DNA from: Clonostachys chloroleuca
Lineage: Eukaryota; Ascomycota; Sordariomycetes; Hypocreales; Bionectriaceae
Reading direction: 5' to 3'
Length of the DNA: 64,000 nt
Assembly (NCBI GenBank): GCA_037952775.1
Contig: JBANAY010000003.1
Coordinates: 11,780,001-11,844,000, forward strand
The stretch's first letter is position 1. The number at the start of each line of letters is the position of its first letter. Below the pieces are notes generated by a model. The model did no database searches. It worked only from the letters and a program-made list of their open reading frames with translations, and was not told the DNA's origin. Below, in pieces: positions 23,159 through 35,186 of this stretch. Made by a program: the position numbers and the translations under genes.

Positions 23159-24902
23159 ATGCCACAGCAGCAGCCCCATATATCTAGGCCAACAGCCACT
23201 TCCTCGTTGTCAAGAGTTCAGAACATTGCCAGTCACCTACAACCGCCCAACATGAGTACAACTTTGACTTCCACGGTCGCGACGACCAACTTCCCTACTG
23301 AGGTCGTGCCTCAGGCCCCCGAAGACCCCCTCTTTGGCCTGATGCGAGCCTATAAGGCCGACCAGAGCCCTGATAAGATTGATCTGGTACGGCTGTCCTC
23401 CCAAAGCTGTGTGGCGCATCTCTTGCTAACCTTGGAGGTGACAATTAGGGAATTGGTGCTTATCGCGACGACAATGCGAAGCCTTGGGTCTTGCCTGTAG
23501 TCAAGAAGGTACAGTTTGGTCCTTTTTCTTTTTTTTATTGTTGTCTTCCCTCTTTTTTTCCTTTGTGTCACTCTGTGCTGGGGTTGAAAAATACCTGTTC
23601 AACCAAGCCAAAGCGATGATGTCAAGACGTGGTTGGCCAATGGGCGATCGTGTTGGTGGTCGTGTGAGGTGTTCTCCCAACTTGGAAAACACGACCAATT
23701 ACATCCTCCATTAAAGGCCTGCCAGCTTCCCGTTGCATCTCAGCTATGGGCGATTGTGTTCCCCGCCTATGCACGATGGATGTGCGTGCCTGTTCCGTTT
23801 CATGGGGTTGGTGCTAACCCCACGTTTCTCCCAGGCCGACGAAATTCTCCGAAACAACCCCGAGCTGGATCACGAATATGCCCCGATCGCTGGCATTCCC
23901 TCCTTCACCTCTAAGGCCGCAGAGCTGATGCTCGGCGCTGACTCTCCTGCCCTCCTGGAGAAGCGTGCCACCTCGATACAGACCATCTCCGGCACTGGAG
24001 CTGTCCATCTGGGTGCTCTCTTCCTCGCTAAGTTCTACAAGGGCAACCGCAGGGTCTACGTGTCCAACCCAACCTGGGTCAACCACCACCAAATCTTCAA
24101 CAATGTCGGTCTCCCCACCGAATCCTACCCTTACTTTGACAAGAACACCAAGGGTCTTGATTTCGAGGGCATGAAGACCGCCATCCGAAATGCCCCTGAA
24201 CATTCCATCATCTTGATGCACGCCTGTGCTCACAACCCCACCGGCGTCGACCCTACACTCGAGCAGTGGAAGGAGCTGGCAGAGATCATCCGCGAGAAGA
24301 AGCACTTCCCCTTCTTCGACTCTGCCTACCAAGGATTTGCTTCTGGTAACCTTGCCCAGGATGCCTCTGCTGTCCGCTACTTCATCGAGCAGGGCTTTGA
24401 GCTGCTCATCGCCCAGAGCTTCGCCAAGAACTTCGGTCTTTACGGTGAGCGTGCCGGCTGCTTCCACGCCATCACCTCCCCTGGCGAGGAGGCCACCACC
24501 ACCATTACCAGACTAGCTTCTCAATTAGCTATTCTCCAGCGATCAGAGATCTCCAACCCTCCCCTGTATGGTGCCCGCATCGTCAGCACCGTCCTCAACG
24601 ACCCCGCCCTGTTCGCCGAGTGGGAGGAGAACTTGTCCACCATGTCTGGTCGCATCATCAGCATGCGCAAGGCCCTCCGCGGTAAGCTTGAGGAGCTCGG
24701 CACTCCCGGTACTTGGAACCACATCACCGACCAGATCGGCATGTTCAGCTTCACTGGCTTGACGGAGCAGCAGGTCCAGAGATTACGTGAGGAGGCACAC
24801 ATTTACATGACCAAGAACGGCCGCATCAGCATGGCTGGCCTCAACATCCACAACGTTGACCGTTTCGCCAACGCTGTTCACCACGTCGTATCGAGTTCAT
24901 AG
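23159..24902 (+). CDS. Aspartate aminotransferase (PLP class I)
   Basis: Exons 23159-23386, 23449-23508 and 23835-24902, all phase 0, give 451 residues from the first ATG or 420 from an in-frame ATG at 23252; cytosolic yeast Aat2 is 418. It interconverts aspartate + 2-oxoglutarate and oxaloacetate + glutamate. Visible family features are PEDPLFGLMRAYKAD, LGIGAYRDDNAKPWVLPVV across the first join, HACAHNPTGVDP, FPFFDSAYQGFASG and the PLP lysine in SFAKNFGLYGERAG. The extra 31 residues contain Ser/Arg/Gln and could be a weak mitochondrial presequence. No C-terminal SKL-type peroxisomal signal (ends HHVVSSS). The second intron is unusually long (326 nt) and stays partly open in frame. Confidence 0.94.
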
Positions 24903-27191
24903 GGACGCAGAAGTCCTACTTGGGAAACCGCAAATGCGTCGTCAACTGACTTGTGTTCTAAAAAAAGAATTGATTGGTGGATCATGTTGCTTCTTTATGA
25001 TGGGATTTGGGACAATTGGCCGGCACTGTGGTCTTGGCGTTTCTCTTCACTGTTTTGGCGATATCTTTTAGACATGTCTCTCCTTTTTCTGGATATTTGG
25101 GAGGCTGATTGTGAGTCTGAGACGAGATTTAGTCTCAGGACTGGCATCAAAAAACAACTTTCTATGGCGGCTTAGGCCTGCGTCTCACGATCGGTCGAAG
25201 ATGGGGAAATGCGAGTAATGACTTCATCTAACACACAGGACATTCTCCACCCGTAGTCTGGGGTTGTTTATCGCAGCGCGGAACCGGAACCAAAAACATA
25301 GCAGTTGGTTCCGGTCCTGCGCACCAGACAATTACATACCTACCTACTCACAAATAATGATGATATACGGGAGCTCTTCTCTCCTTTCTTTCCTGCTCTC
25401 CTTAGACTAGCACCTCTGGCATATCGGGCCAAACAATTTAAACAATCAGCTGCTTTTCCTCGTCCCTCGCCCCTGTCCTTATCGAAGCTTAAGCCTAGCT
25501 AGCAAGGGCTCTTCAGCCATCCACCGACCATGTGACCCTGGCGATAAACGCCATGAGCTCCGGCGGGCTGCCCAGCCGGTAAATTCGCCGACAGCTCCGG
25601 CCTAATGCCAGAAACATGGTCGCACGACACACGCGTGGGTCCGGTTTACGGGGTTGCCCATCCGCTCCGCCGTCCACTTCCCCGGATTCTCCCCTCACGA
25701 TACTCACAGTACGATATACTGAGGGGCGGGACTGTGTGTCATTCCTTCGCCGCTGCATCCGTTGTCGGGCCCCGTCTTGTTCTCGTCCCTCGCTGAGCCC
25801 AACCCGCAGTTTTCGGCGGATGTGACTTGCCAGGCTTGGGGCGCGATGAAACCATTATTTGATAATACTGACTCAAAACGTCAGAGCCAACGTACGGCGA
25901 CACGCTGTTAGACTATTTACCGCATACAGCAGCGGGAAGGCCGCGTTTATTTCTGGAGCTAGATGAAGGGGGAAATCTCGAAGTACAGTACCTCGAGGTA
26001 CATTGCTGGGCTCGACTTATCTGGGTTTTTTCCAATTGGGGCGCCTGCATTATGGCGATGTGAATGCCCCCCGTGTAAGCTGAGGACCTTTGTTGGCTGC
26101 ATTTTGATGCGAGGCATACCGCTTCCTCTTTCCTTTTTTTTATGGATAGTATGCGAGTTCTTTTGTCTCTGACTCACTCTGTCTGAAACCTTCCTACTGG
26201 GTGACAAGTCCGAACATGTCGGTGTACAGATAGCGAGAGGTCGTATCTGCCTGCCCACGGGGACTCGTCACCCACTGGCTTTATCCCAACGAGAAAAGGT
26301 CGCAGAGATAAGGAACCAGTTTCCGGAGAGTTGCGCTGGAACTATCAGCTTTCAGCTACTCGGGTTATCAGCCAAGAAACCAGCGCAGATATCTCGGGAT
26401 TGTCCATCTCTGCAAGGTTGGGTTCTGATTCTCCATGTAACCTAGATAAAAGAATATTCGGTGAGGAGAGATTTATCCGCTCCATGACTTGTCAGTGAGA
26501 CAACCCACTTTCTGTTTCTCGTAACCACAATTCTACGGAGACGGTCAAAATAAGGTCTTCTGTGGAACAATGGCGTGCTACTTGATAGAAGCACAAGGGG
26601 AGGTGGCTGTTTAACGCGCTACAGGTCACCAGCGAGATGGGTTGCGCTATCCGCCTATGTCGACTACCAACTACAACGGCGTTAAAGCTAGTTGATGATA
26701 TTCATTCTGCTGAAATCGAAGAAGACATTAGCCTGATAATGCTATTTACGTGTTGATTGTTGCTTTGATAGTTTGTGGCGGGATGTGTTGACGGCATGTG
26801 AATGCAGTCACAGCCGTACCTTGTATCCTGAAGCTCATGATTGGCGCGCATCCAATGGGCCATACCTAGATAAGCGCAGTCCAAAGCACATGTCACCTGA
26901 AGCGCATACTCATCTACACATCCGAATAAGAATATTTCGTGTACTCACATTTCATCTAATTTATAGATTTAGGTAGCTTGATCAGAAAATGCTTAGAGGG
27001 AGTTCGTAGCACTAGCGTAGCACCTTCCTGCTCTACAGGGCTCTTGTAGCACCTGGCCCTAGGCTATAGCAGGATCCAGCGGCTGCCTAGTAGCACCGTG
27101 CAAACCAACCTCAACCCTCATACTCATCCAACTACATAGTTGGAAGTCGATTCACCAAATTCCATGCCACCACATCCTGAAATTTCAAGCA
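24903..27191. other. Gene-free intergenic region of 2.3 kb
   Basis: It lies between two plus-strand genes. All open frames are short (under 100 codons) and lack recognisable domains. No RNA gene or repeat was recognised. Confidence 0.5.
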
Positions 27192-28327
27192 ATGGGGCGA
27201 CGCCTTCCTTGGAAGAGGACCGAGGTCCCAAGCGTCGTGAAATCCGCAACGCCTAAAAGTAGCCCAAAGCCCACTTCTCCCATCAAACGTGCGCCGCCTC
27301 CAAGCACGCGACCAGAACGCGCCCAAGAACGTGCCTCGGTTCAGCTCTTGGAACCTGGTAAGCAGCCTCACGCTTCGTGGCGAATGAGCTATTCTCATAG
27401 TCGTCTGCAGGTAACCGTCTTCGTAGCCCATCTACGTCTCCACCGCCTGAGCCGCCTCAAGAGGAGTAAGAGCACCGCCTTCCACTCTTTGGACATCCCG
27501 CTAACCACACCCCCAGGTTCATGATTGCTGGCCCGTTCAACGATGACAGGTATCGCATGGTGGACGACGAACTCCTTGGGGTTGCTCAACGGTTCACAGT
27601 CCACCTCCACCGTGCAGAGTATCAACGCCTGAAGGCACAGGCCAAGACACAGAATGCAGCAACCATTCGCGAGATTGAGCGCCCGATTGTCGGGACCCCG
27701 ACGAGGGTTACCAAGCAGCGGAGTGAGGCTCTGAAGCGAGCTTCTCGCCAGCGCAGCCTGCTTGGCAACGACCATGGCCGCGATCTGCCCTGGATGGGTA
27801 CCAGCCTGCAAGGCCTGATGGAAGCTCCCCGGAGGGATGCAAGGGTCATCCGCTCGCTTCCCCAGGCGGCGTCAGGCACGCGAGCTGCGGCGGGATTTAG
27901 TTCCCAGCTCTCCAGTAGTCCCATTCGCGAGAATCGGCCCGCTGGAGACTCGCCGCCTCGGAGACGGGAGGCGTCAGCTCTCAGAGACTCTAGGGGGTTT
28001 GGCGTGAGGGCAACGCCACAGGGGGCTGGGAGCGTTAAGTCGAAGCCGGTAGCCAACACAAATAAGTCGTCATCGCCAACGATGGGTTCGTCTGGTTCAG
28101 TTGGTACGCCCTCGAGGCGGCCACTTTCGACAGTCAGGTCGTCATTCTCTACGCCACAGGCAACCAAGGACATACGTCAAGAAGAGGATGATGAAGATGA
28201 CGACGATGACATTTTCGGTCTCAACAAACGAAGAATTCGAAGAGAGAAATCAAGAGAGAATATCCGAAGATCTACAGAAAAGCCGGTGCGCAAGCCATCA
28301 CCAGATGCAATACCCTCATTCTTTTGA
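27192..28327 (+). CDS. Conserved fungal protein of unknown function, basic and disordered
   Basis: Exons 27192-27357, 27411-27465 and 27517-28327 (phases 1 and 2) give 343 residues. The start MGRRLPWKR and the segment across the second intron (PPPEPPQEEFMIAGPFNDDRYRM is split here as exon 2 / exon 3) are the parts I recognise from a widespread Pezizomycotina family with no named function. A helical block (DDELLGVAQRFTVHLHRAEY) is the only part that looks folded; then PWMGTSLQGLM, long Ser/Pro/Arg-rich stretches, and a C-terminal acidic patch followed by FGLNKRRIRREK. Basic composition suggests a nuclear protein, by inference only. It converges on NMD3 with only 89 bp between stop codons. Confidence 0.8.
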
Positions 28328-28416
28328 AGGGTTCGGAGAGATATTACGAGTTCATGCCTAATGATGGTTTTATTCATAATTCGTCAGGTTGAAGATCAAG
28401 CGTATGTTTTCATTTT

Positions 28417-30021
28417 CTAAGCGTCGTCCATATTTAGCTCATCAAAGTCATCTAGCAGCTCGTCCATATTGACTTGTGGCGCATCATCATCCTCAGCCTC
28501 CGTGTCTGCCATGCTCATCTCCTCTTCCTGTTTTTGCTGCTTGTATAGCGCCAGGGCGGCCCGGAGCTCATCGTCCTCCTCTACATCGCGCAAGAACAAC
28601 TCATACTCACGGTCCATGCGATCCTGGTCAGCCTGCTTGGGAAGCAACTCGCCTTCATCCTTGTTCATGCGCTTGAGCCTCCAGTTGCGGCGGCGGTTCT
28701 TGCGGCGACGGGGGAAGTATTTCTTGACGAGGACGACATCGGGGATGGTTGAGCCATATGTGTTGGATTGCTCAATGGCCTCGTATTCAGGGTTGTTGAA
28801 AACACTACCACTGAGAAGGTAGCCCATGGCCGAATCTCCAGGTTGCAAGAGGTGGCCAAGGTGTGTCCTTGTGAAATAGGTTCTATCATTGACGCCCAGA
28901 TCAGAGGCACGAGCCACTGTAGCCTCGGCTAGTCTCAGCTTGCCCTTCTGGACACCTGTGGGCTCGATATCCATGACAATAAACTCAACCAGCTCCTGAG
29001 AGTCTACGAGGGATGTAAATGGGGCCCGCCAGTATATCGACGAGGCGATTTCTGTAGTCTGCAAAGTCTGCGGATCCATAAGATAAACGGCAGTGCCGAT
29101 CTTGTAGCACAGGAGTAGAGGCGAGATATTTCCAGCTTGCTTTGCAAGCTTGATCGGGAGTGCCACCAAATCGTCCTTGCATACTGGGACAAGTTCCGCC
29201 GAGTAGGAGAACTTGTATGACTTCTTTGAGGTGTGGATATCCATCGAAATGAGTTCTTGGGATGACTTTACTTTAACTGGGACAACTGAGTTGAGGAAGT
29301 CGATAAACTTTTCACCCTGATTTCTGGCGCTAAAATAGAAATCGATGCCGTCCTTGGCCTCTTTGATATTCAGCGTATCCCGGTGGGCGTTGTGTTTGAG
29401 AATGAGCTGTTCAAGGAAAAGGAAGGTTCGCTTGTGAAGGACCTTTTGTCGGACCTGGACGCAAGCCTGCCAGTGGGCGGGTGTGAAAGACTTTTGACAG
29501 TCTCGGCACTGCTGGGTGTGTACAACAAACACCACCTCGAAGGTCTGTTGAAGGAGCATGCCATCCTGAACCTCATCCTGGATGGTGAGCTTCATCTTGA
29601 TACGTCTCGAGTGTGGTTCTGTCCAAATGAAGCTGGCATCGACGATTCGCACTTTGTTTAAGCCCCTCAGTCTCTTCAAACACAGCGCAAGCAGTTCCCG
29701 GGACTCGGGAAGGGCAGTGACCCAGCTGGCGGGCGGTAATAGCCATCTGTCGCAATCCTTGCAGAAATGTAGTGTCGCCTCACGCTGGACGCCCTGGGAA
29801 ATGTCGACGGTCAGCTTGACGCAGTCGTAGCAAAGCGCGCCGGTTGCTGTGGTTCCATCGATGGCGGCACCACAGTTACAGCAGAGGATGCTTTAGAGAA
29901 ACGGTGTTAGCCATACACAGAAACTTGTAGTTGTTGGTTGCAAGTAGACTCACGTCGCCCCAGAGTGCTGCTGCTGCTGTGCACTGATAGGCACGGGCGC
30001 ATCGTCAATATCCATAAACAT
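28417..30021 (-). CDS. NMD3: 60S ribosomal export protein Nmd3
   Basis: Exons 30021-29954 and 29890-28417 (phase 2) give 513 residues (yeast 518). The N-terminal zinc-binding region is clear: ILCCNCGAA, LCYDC, LHFCKDCDRW and, further on, QQCRDCQKSF. The central region carries KNRRRNWRLKRM, a basic stretch at the start of the C-terminal tail, followed by an acidic tail rich in Asp/Glu and Leu (MDELLDDFDELNM) resembling leucine-rich nuclear export signals. Nmd3 loads on nascent 60S subunits and recruits Crm1/exportin-1. The donor GTGAGT at 29953 comes after a Gln-run (AQQQQHSGA). It lies 254 bp from ESF2 on the same strand, another ribosome-assembly gene. Confidence 0.96.
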
Positions 30022-30189
30022 GATGCCGATTTCTTTCAGATTTCACTTGTGAACTGGGTGATGGAATATGATGTTCATTTGGTGGGGGGAGAATGACTAT
30101 CAAAAGCAAAATATTCTGCCCCTCCTGCTTGATAAGCGTTCAAAATTCTTATCGCCCCATTAAAAACACTCTTGCTAACGCCGCTCCAC

Positions 30190-30197
30190 AAAAAATT
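30190..30197. promoter_or_regulatory. RRPE-like AAAAAATT element upstream of NMD3
   Basis: AAAAAATT about 170 bp upstream of the NMD3 start. It resembles the A-rich rRNA-processing element known from yeast ribosome-biogenesis promoters. The motif is short and could be chance. Confidence 0.3.
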
Positions 30198-30275
30198 ACC
30201 ATTGCCGATATATCAAAAAACAATGCATCTACCGGGGGGAGATGTAGTTGACTGCTGGGAATGCGCATCCTCGCC

Positions 30276-31235
30276 CTAAAAGATTTTGCTCAGAACCCTT
30301 GTGACATGTTCCGGTTGGCTCTCACCTTCCTTGCCCTTCTTGGCGAGGGGTATTTGCTTAAATGTCCTTCCCCTGGCCTGGGCCTCCTCCTCGGCGATCG
30401 CAGCCTGTGCGGGCTTCGTCTTCTTCGCCTTGGTCTGCATGCCGTCCAGCATCTTGGCCTTCTCCACGTTCCTGACAAACTCCTTGTTCTCCTTGGTCGT
30501 CTTGCTGATCTCGGCCCTCATGCGGCTGGCCCTCTCCGCGTTCTCGGCGGAAATCTGCTCCGTCAGGTTGTGCCATTTGAACCCGGTCAGGTACTTGAGA
30601 TTCCACAGGTCGTCGTGGTAGTATGACGACTTCTTCCCGCCAATCGTCTGCGCGTTGAGGAGGTCGCACACGGCCTTTGCGTCCTTCTTCTTCACGAACT
30701 CGATCCAGCCCTCGGTGTAGGTGCGCTTCTTGTTGCCGCCGGCGCGGACGCGGCGGGCGTGCGCCGTTGGGTCCTCGGGAGCGAGGAAGATGCGGTTGAT
30801 TTTCCCGTACGGCTCGAGGAGCGATCGTAGCTTCGCGGGCTTCATAAATGGGGGTATACGCGACATGTAGATGACCCCGGACTTCTTGACCGCCGCCTCT
30901 GTCGACACAAGGTTTTTCTTGGTGAGGGTTCGATGGATGTCGGGCACTTCTGATTCAAGTTCTGAAGCTTTCCTCTTCTTCGCCTTTTGATCCGAGGGCA
31001 TCTTTGTAGCCTCTTCGTCTTCGTCGTCGTCTTCATCATCCTTTGCTGTAGGCTGATCGTCAATTGCAACGCCGCCGTCGAGGTCGCTGGCCTCATCATC
31101 ATCGGAATGGTCGATTCTCCGGCGCTTGGTGCTGCGACCTCCTTTTCTTAGGTCATCTTCGGAATTGTAGCCTTGGGATTGCTCGTCTTCGCTATCCGAG
31201 GCGTCAAGGAACTCGTTGCGTTTGTCTTTCCCCAT
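30276..31235 (-). CDS. ESF2: 18S rRNA factor Esf2/ABT1
   Basis: A single exon of 319 residues (yeast Esf2 316). The start is taken at MGKDKRNEFLDASDSEDE; the frame is open for 82 more codons upstream, but that stretch has no family resemblance and is treated as leader. After an acidic, basic N-terminal region comes an RRM: GVIYMSRIPPFMKPAKLRSL, YGKINRIFLAPED, RTYTEGWIEFVKKKDAK, and the typical ESF2/ABT1 extension WNLKYLTGFKWHNLTEQI. The tail is coiled and basic. Esf2 acts in the nucleolar SSU processome, where it stimulates Dbp8. The gene is downstream of NMD3 on the same strand but faces ALDH divergently. Confidence 0.95.
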   Translation of the reverse strand: MGKDKRNEFLDASDSEDEQSQGYNSEDDLRKGGRSTKRRRIDHSDDDEASDLDGGVAIDDQPTAKDDEDDDEDEEATKMPSDQKAKKRKASELESEVPDIHRTLTKKNLVSTEAAVKKSGVIYMSRIPPFMKPAKLRSLLEPYGKINRIFLAPEDPTAHARRVRAGGNKKRTYTEGWIEFVKKKDAKAVCDLLNAQTIGGKKSSYYHDDLWNLKYLTGFKWHNLTEQISAENAERASRMRAEISKTTKENKEFVRNVEKAKMLDGMQTKAKKTKPAQAAIAEEEAQARGRTFKQIPLAKKGKEGESQPEHVTRVLSKIF

Positions 31236-31782
31236 GGCGGTGTGTGTGCAGGGCGCTTGTAGTATCCTGAATGATTGATGCAGGGTCTCTTCACCAGCAG
31301 TAAAAAGTTGGTAGATCCAACGTAGTAGGCGAAAAAATTGATGTAGCGGGGCTTCCGGAAAACCATATATGCAACTAGGCTGAGGGGTCGTGCTGGGATC
31401 CACAGTGGCGGTTGGGCTTGAGTCGATGCAGGATGAGATTGATGATATAATGGCGGGATAGTTTTCTATTATCACCTTCATGTACTGTTTGAAAGTTCGT
31501 GGTGCCTGGCTAATTTTTTCTCAATAAAACCGTTCCCGCGGTTCTCGAAGATAATTGCGAGCAACCAAACTACTCCCATTGATCTCTCTCTTAGGACTGA
31601 GTTACACAAACACCAGCTTATCAGGCAGGACCCATCAGTTGAATGGTGACGTGGGGAGCAAGCGCGGGGCATCTCCCTATCATCGTACAAACACAATTCC
31701 TCCACTCGAGATAACCTTCTCTTCATTCCGCCTTTCTTATTTTTTTTCGTCGTTAAGAGTACAATATCGGCCATACTTCACC
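31236..31782. promoter_or_regulatory. Bidirectional promoter, ESF2 / aldehyde dehydrogenase
   Basis: 547 bp between divergent starts. An AAAAAATT element sits at 31332-31339, about 100 bp from the ESF2 start. The strand toward the dehydrogenase is pyrimidine-rich just before its ATG. Confidence 0.5.
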
Positions 31783-33338
31783 ATGTCGGTCGAAGTGATT
31801 ACAACAATCTCTCCTACTACAGGCGAGCCTATCCTCACCCGGAATGGCGCTTCACCTGCAGACCTGGAATTGCTCCCCAAAATTGCCAGCGAAGCATTCC
31901 AGAGCTTCCGGCAGACATCTCTCAAGGAGCGCCAGGAGATTGTCAAGAAATTCTTCAAACTTCTCCTCGACCATGAAGCAGAGCTTGCGGAGGAGCTGAC
32001 GGTACAGATGGGCCGCCCCATCGCGTACACCGGCAAAGAAGTGACCACTGCCGTCAAGCGCGGCGAGTACCTGCTCAAAATAAGTGACGAGGTGCTCAAG
32101 GATACAGACGGAGAGCCGGAGAAAGGCTTCAAGCGGTTTATTCGCAAGTGCCCAGTTGGTCCGGTCCTCATCATCTCTACCTGGAATGTAAGTCGCACCA
32201 GAGTCTTGGAACGAAAGAAGGATCTCGGCTAATGCACCCGCCCCCCGAAAAAGTACCCTTATCTGGTTCTTGTTAATTCTCTGATCCCAGCCATCTTGGC
32301 CGGCAACAGTGTGATCATCAAGCCATCACCCCAGACACCAACCATTGTGGAGCAGGTAGCCAAGTTCTTTACCGAGGCGGGCCTCCCATCTGGTGTCTTG
32401 CAGTATTTCCACAGCGGATCCCCTACCACGATGGAGACTATTGTCCGCGACCCGAGAGTGGCTTTAGTGTGCTTTACGGGTTCTGTTGCGGGCGGTCTGG
32501 CTGTACAGAAGGCTGCGTCCGACCGAGTGGTGCAAGTCGGCCTCGAGCTGGGTGGCAAGGATCCAGCTTATGTCAGAGCGGATGTTGATATTCCATGGGC
32601 CGCCGAGGAGATTGTGGATGGTGCCGTTTTCAACTCGGGTCAAAGCTGCTGCTCCCTGGAAAGAATCTACGTAGACGAGAAGATCCACGACCAATTTGTC
32701 GAGGCGGTCCAAAAGGTGCTCTCGGGATATAAGCTTGGCGATCCTTTCGATAAGAAGACCCATGTTGGGCCGGTTATTTCGAAGAGATCAAAAGAGACGA
32801 TCGAGGCGCACATCAAGGATGCCTTAGACAAAGGTGCAAAAGACGCCACACCGGAAAATGAGAGCTTCAGCAACCTGCCCCAAAAGGGCAACTTTGTGAA
32901 ACCCACTCTACTTGTCAATGCTAACCACTCGATGAGAGTCATGACGGAAGAGACATTCGGGCCTGTGATTCCCGTGGTAAAGGTAAAGAGCGACGAGGAG
33001 GCAGTTGCGCAAATGAACGATAGCGAGTTTGGCCTGACCGCCAGCATCTGGACCAAAGACACGGACAGAGGATATCAGTTAGCGGAGGATGTGGAGGCTG
33101 GTACTGTATTTGTCAACCGATGTGACTTCCCGAGCCCGGTAAGTTTTTGAACAAAACCCCCCTAAATCTGCAATTCTCTTCGCCGAAACCGAGATGTTGG
33201 CTGAGTGACTGACCTGGACCATAGGATCTTGCATGGGTTGGATGGAAAAATTCAGGCAAGGGACAGACACTGGGCAAATTTGGCTTCGAACAATTTGTCA
33301 AGTCAAAGAGTTTCCACATTAAGGATCACCCAAAATAG
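31783..33338 (+). CDS. NAD(P)-dependent aldehyde dehydrogenase
   Basis: Exons 31783-32187, 32254-33138 and 33225-33338, all phase 0, give 467 residues. The ALDH active-site parts are all present: the cofactor segment VIIKPSPQTP, FTGSVAGGLAVQKAA, the general-base Glu in LELGGKDPAYV, the catalytic Cys in FNSGQSCCSLERI (second Cys), EETFGPVIPV and the C-terminal KFGFEQFVKSKSF. The protein oxidises aldehydes to acids; the substrate cannot be read from sequence. It is closest in style to the succinate-semialdehyde-type fungal ALDHs. No presequence or peroxisomal tag is visible, so it is probably cytosolic. An in-frame open extension before the ATG has no ATG of its own. Confidence 0.92.
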
Positions 33339-34741
33339 GACACACAATCTACATGAGAGACGATCTGTTCTATACATGGCCGGGCTCGGATGAGCTAGGT
33401 AGGGGTTCACCATCCAATTCTGCACGGCTGCAAGGTTGGCAGATTGGCGAGAGATCGTCCTGCTGTCGTACAGATGAGATATGATTCCAGTCAATGTGAC
33501 ACCCTCCCTGGTGCCTGGTGGAACTTGTCTGCAATATTCATCTGCGCCTGCCCGTCATCCTGGAAACGAACAAGCTGATGCATTGGTCTGCTCTGGGGCC
33601 CATCGCCTAGCTACAGGACAATGAATATCTACTACTTCTACATCACCATTGCCAATACTGAGTTGCCCTCCATTTCGATCCGTTTCCGAACGTGGCAGTG
33701 AATTTAACCAACCCCCTTGACTACCCATGGACTGGATCCCTTGTCCAACTAGGCTCTCGCTCTCTGCGTTGCACCGTGTGTCATGTCTCACTTGAATAAG
33801 ACATGCTCGTCTCCACGCAAGGGCGCCCGCCCTCAACGCCATGTTAATAAATGAACGCAAGCGATCTCCATTGTGTGCGGCTAGTGATTTCTATATTAGT
33901 ACTGTTCCTTACCGCAGGCGGTCACTCAGGAATGCCGGCAGAAGACATCCAATTCCACACCCACTCTCCCGAGCCTGTGCATTCCTGCAACCAAACCTCC
34001 AGCCTGTCGTGCTACCCTGCCACTGCCCTTCTTTGGCTTCTTTTCCCTTCCGCGCTCATACATGTGCACATTGCATACCGGATCCAGGGTTCTGGGTATT
34101 AGGTTGTCTGGAGGGCAGGCTGGCTAACGAACAGACAGGCAATATCAGGCCGGATTCGCTCACCAATGGCTCACTCCCGATAGTATATGACCTTCGCGTC
34201 TCCCACACTCATTGTTGATGTTGCTTGTGTCTTATTGTGTCGAGCGGTAGGCTTCCAACAACAGATCTTGATTTTCGCGGCATCGACCCGTTTCGCTCCT
34301 TAGTTTCAAACGCTCTCTTGCAACACTGCTCCATCCCGACTCAAGTCGAGGTTCCGCTCCTTTCTTTGTCTCTTTCGCTCACGGAGTCCTACTCCCGTTG
34401 TCTCTCGCCCCGGGGAATGCTTCAGGGTCCAACCCACATTCTTTATATCTCAACCGTTGCACTCACTCTGGCCCATTTCCTTTCATATTTCTGTCCACTC
34501 CAATCTTGATAAAAAGAAAAAGGGGGCTATATACAATCTTCTCGTGTCCAAATTTAGCATTTCGAGCGAAAATTTCTTCTCTTTATTTCTTGTCCTCCCT
34601 TTCGACTACACGGACGAACAAGCACAACAACCCACGAGCCACATCTTGGCCCTTTCACGAGATCATCAGTCTTTTTATTTGACCATCCCGCAATAGCGGC
34701 CTTTTTTTTTCCTTTTCCTTCACCGGACCTTTTCAGGAATC
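33339..34741. other. Long leader/promoter region upstream of a small gene
   Basis: 1.4 kb. From about 34220 to 34740 the plus strand is strongly pyrimidine-rich with many CT and TTTC stretches, typical of long 5' leaders and core promoters of well-expressed fungal genes. No conserved coding sequence was seen. Confidence 0.5.
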
Positions 34742-35186
34742 ATGCAGATCAAGAACGACGTCAGAATGTTCTGCTGCCGCGTCCAGACTATCCTTGACAG
34801 ATGTCAGCGAAAGCAGAAGAACATCCCAGAGATCGTACGTCATGGACACCTTCCTTTATCTTTGTCTTAACTAACATTTCTTTCCTTAGTCTGCTCCATT
34901 CAATTTGAAGAGGGAGCCGGTTTGCCTTCCAGGCATCTCCGAAGACGAGTACGTTCCCCTCAAGTGCCTCCAATCCCGGCCCCGAAATATATCGACCCTT
35001 CTCAGGACTAACTTTATTGTGGCATTCAGACTCTCCATCCTTCGCGATAAAGCAGCAGCCAGCCGCATTGGCATTGTCGAGTCGATCCCTCTTGCTCACT
35101 CCGCATTGTTTTCTCACCCGCCTTCGCCGATCATGACCGTCCTGTCGCCGAGCGGAGCTTCAACCTCATCTCTCACCACCAACTAA
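34742..35186 (+). CDS. Small protein of unknown function
   Basis: Exons 34742-34834 and 34890-35186 (GTACGT donor, CTTAACTAAC branch, CCTTAG acceptor, phase 0) give 129 residues. Start MQIKNDVRMFCCRVQTILD; exon 2 begins SAPFNLKREPVCLPGISEDE. Two neighbouring Cys (CC) and a basic helical N-terminus are the only visible features; the C-terminal third is Ser/Pro-rich. I do not recognise a family. The good splice signals, the favourable ATG context after a pyrimidine-rich leader and a clean exon join support a real gene. Confidence 0.6.

Noticed and set aside
23733..23834. Alternative aminotransferase start within the long intron
   Set aside because: The upstream exons carry the conserved LGIGAYRDDNAKPW segment, which this start would lose.
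31236..31481. 82-codon in-frame N-terminal extension of ESF2
   Set aside because: Not similar to the Esf2 N-terminus; MGKDKRNEF at 31235 is the natural start and gives the family length.
31555..31782. In-frame open extension before the aldehyde dehydrogenase ATG
   Set aside because: It has no ATG, and the sequence is a pyrimidine-rich leader.
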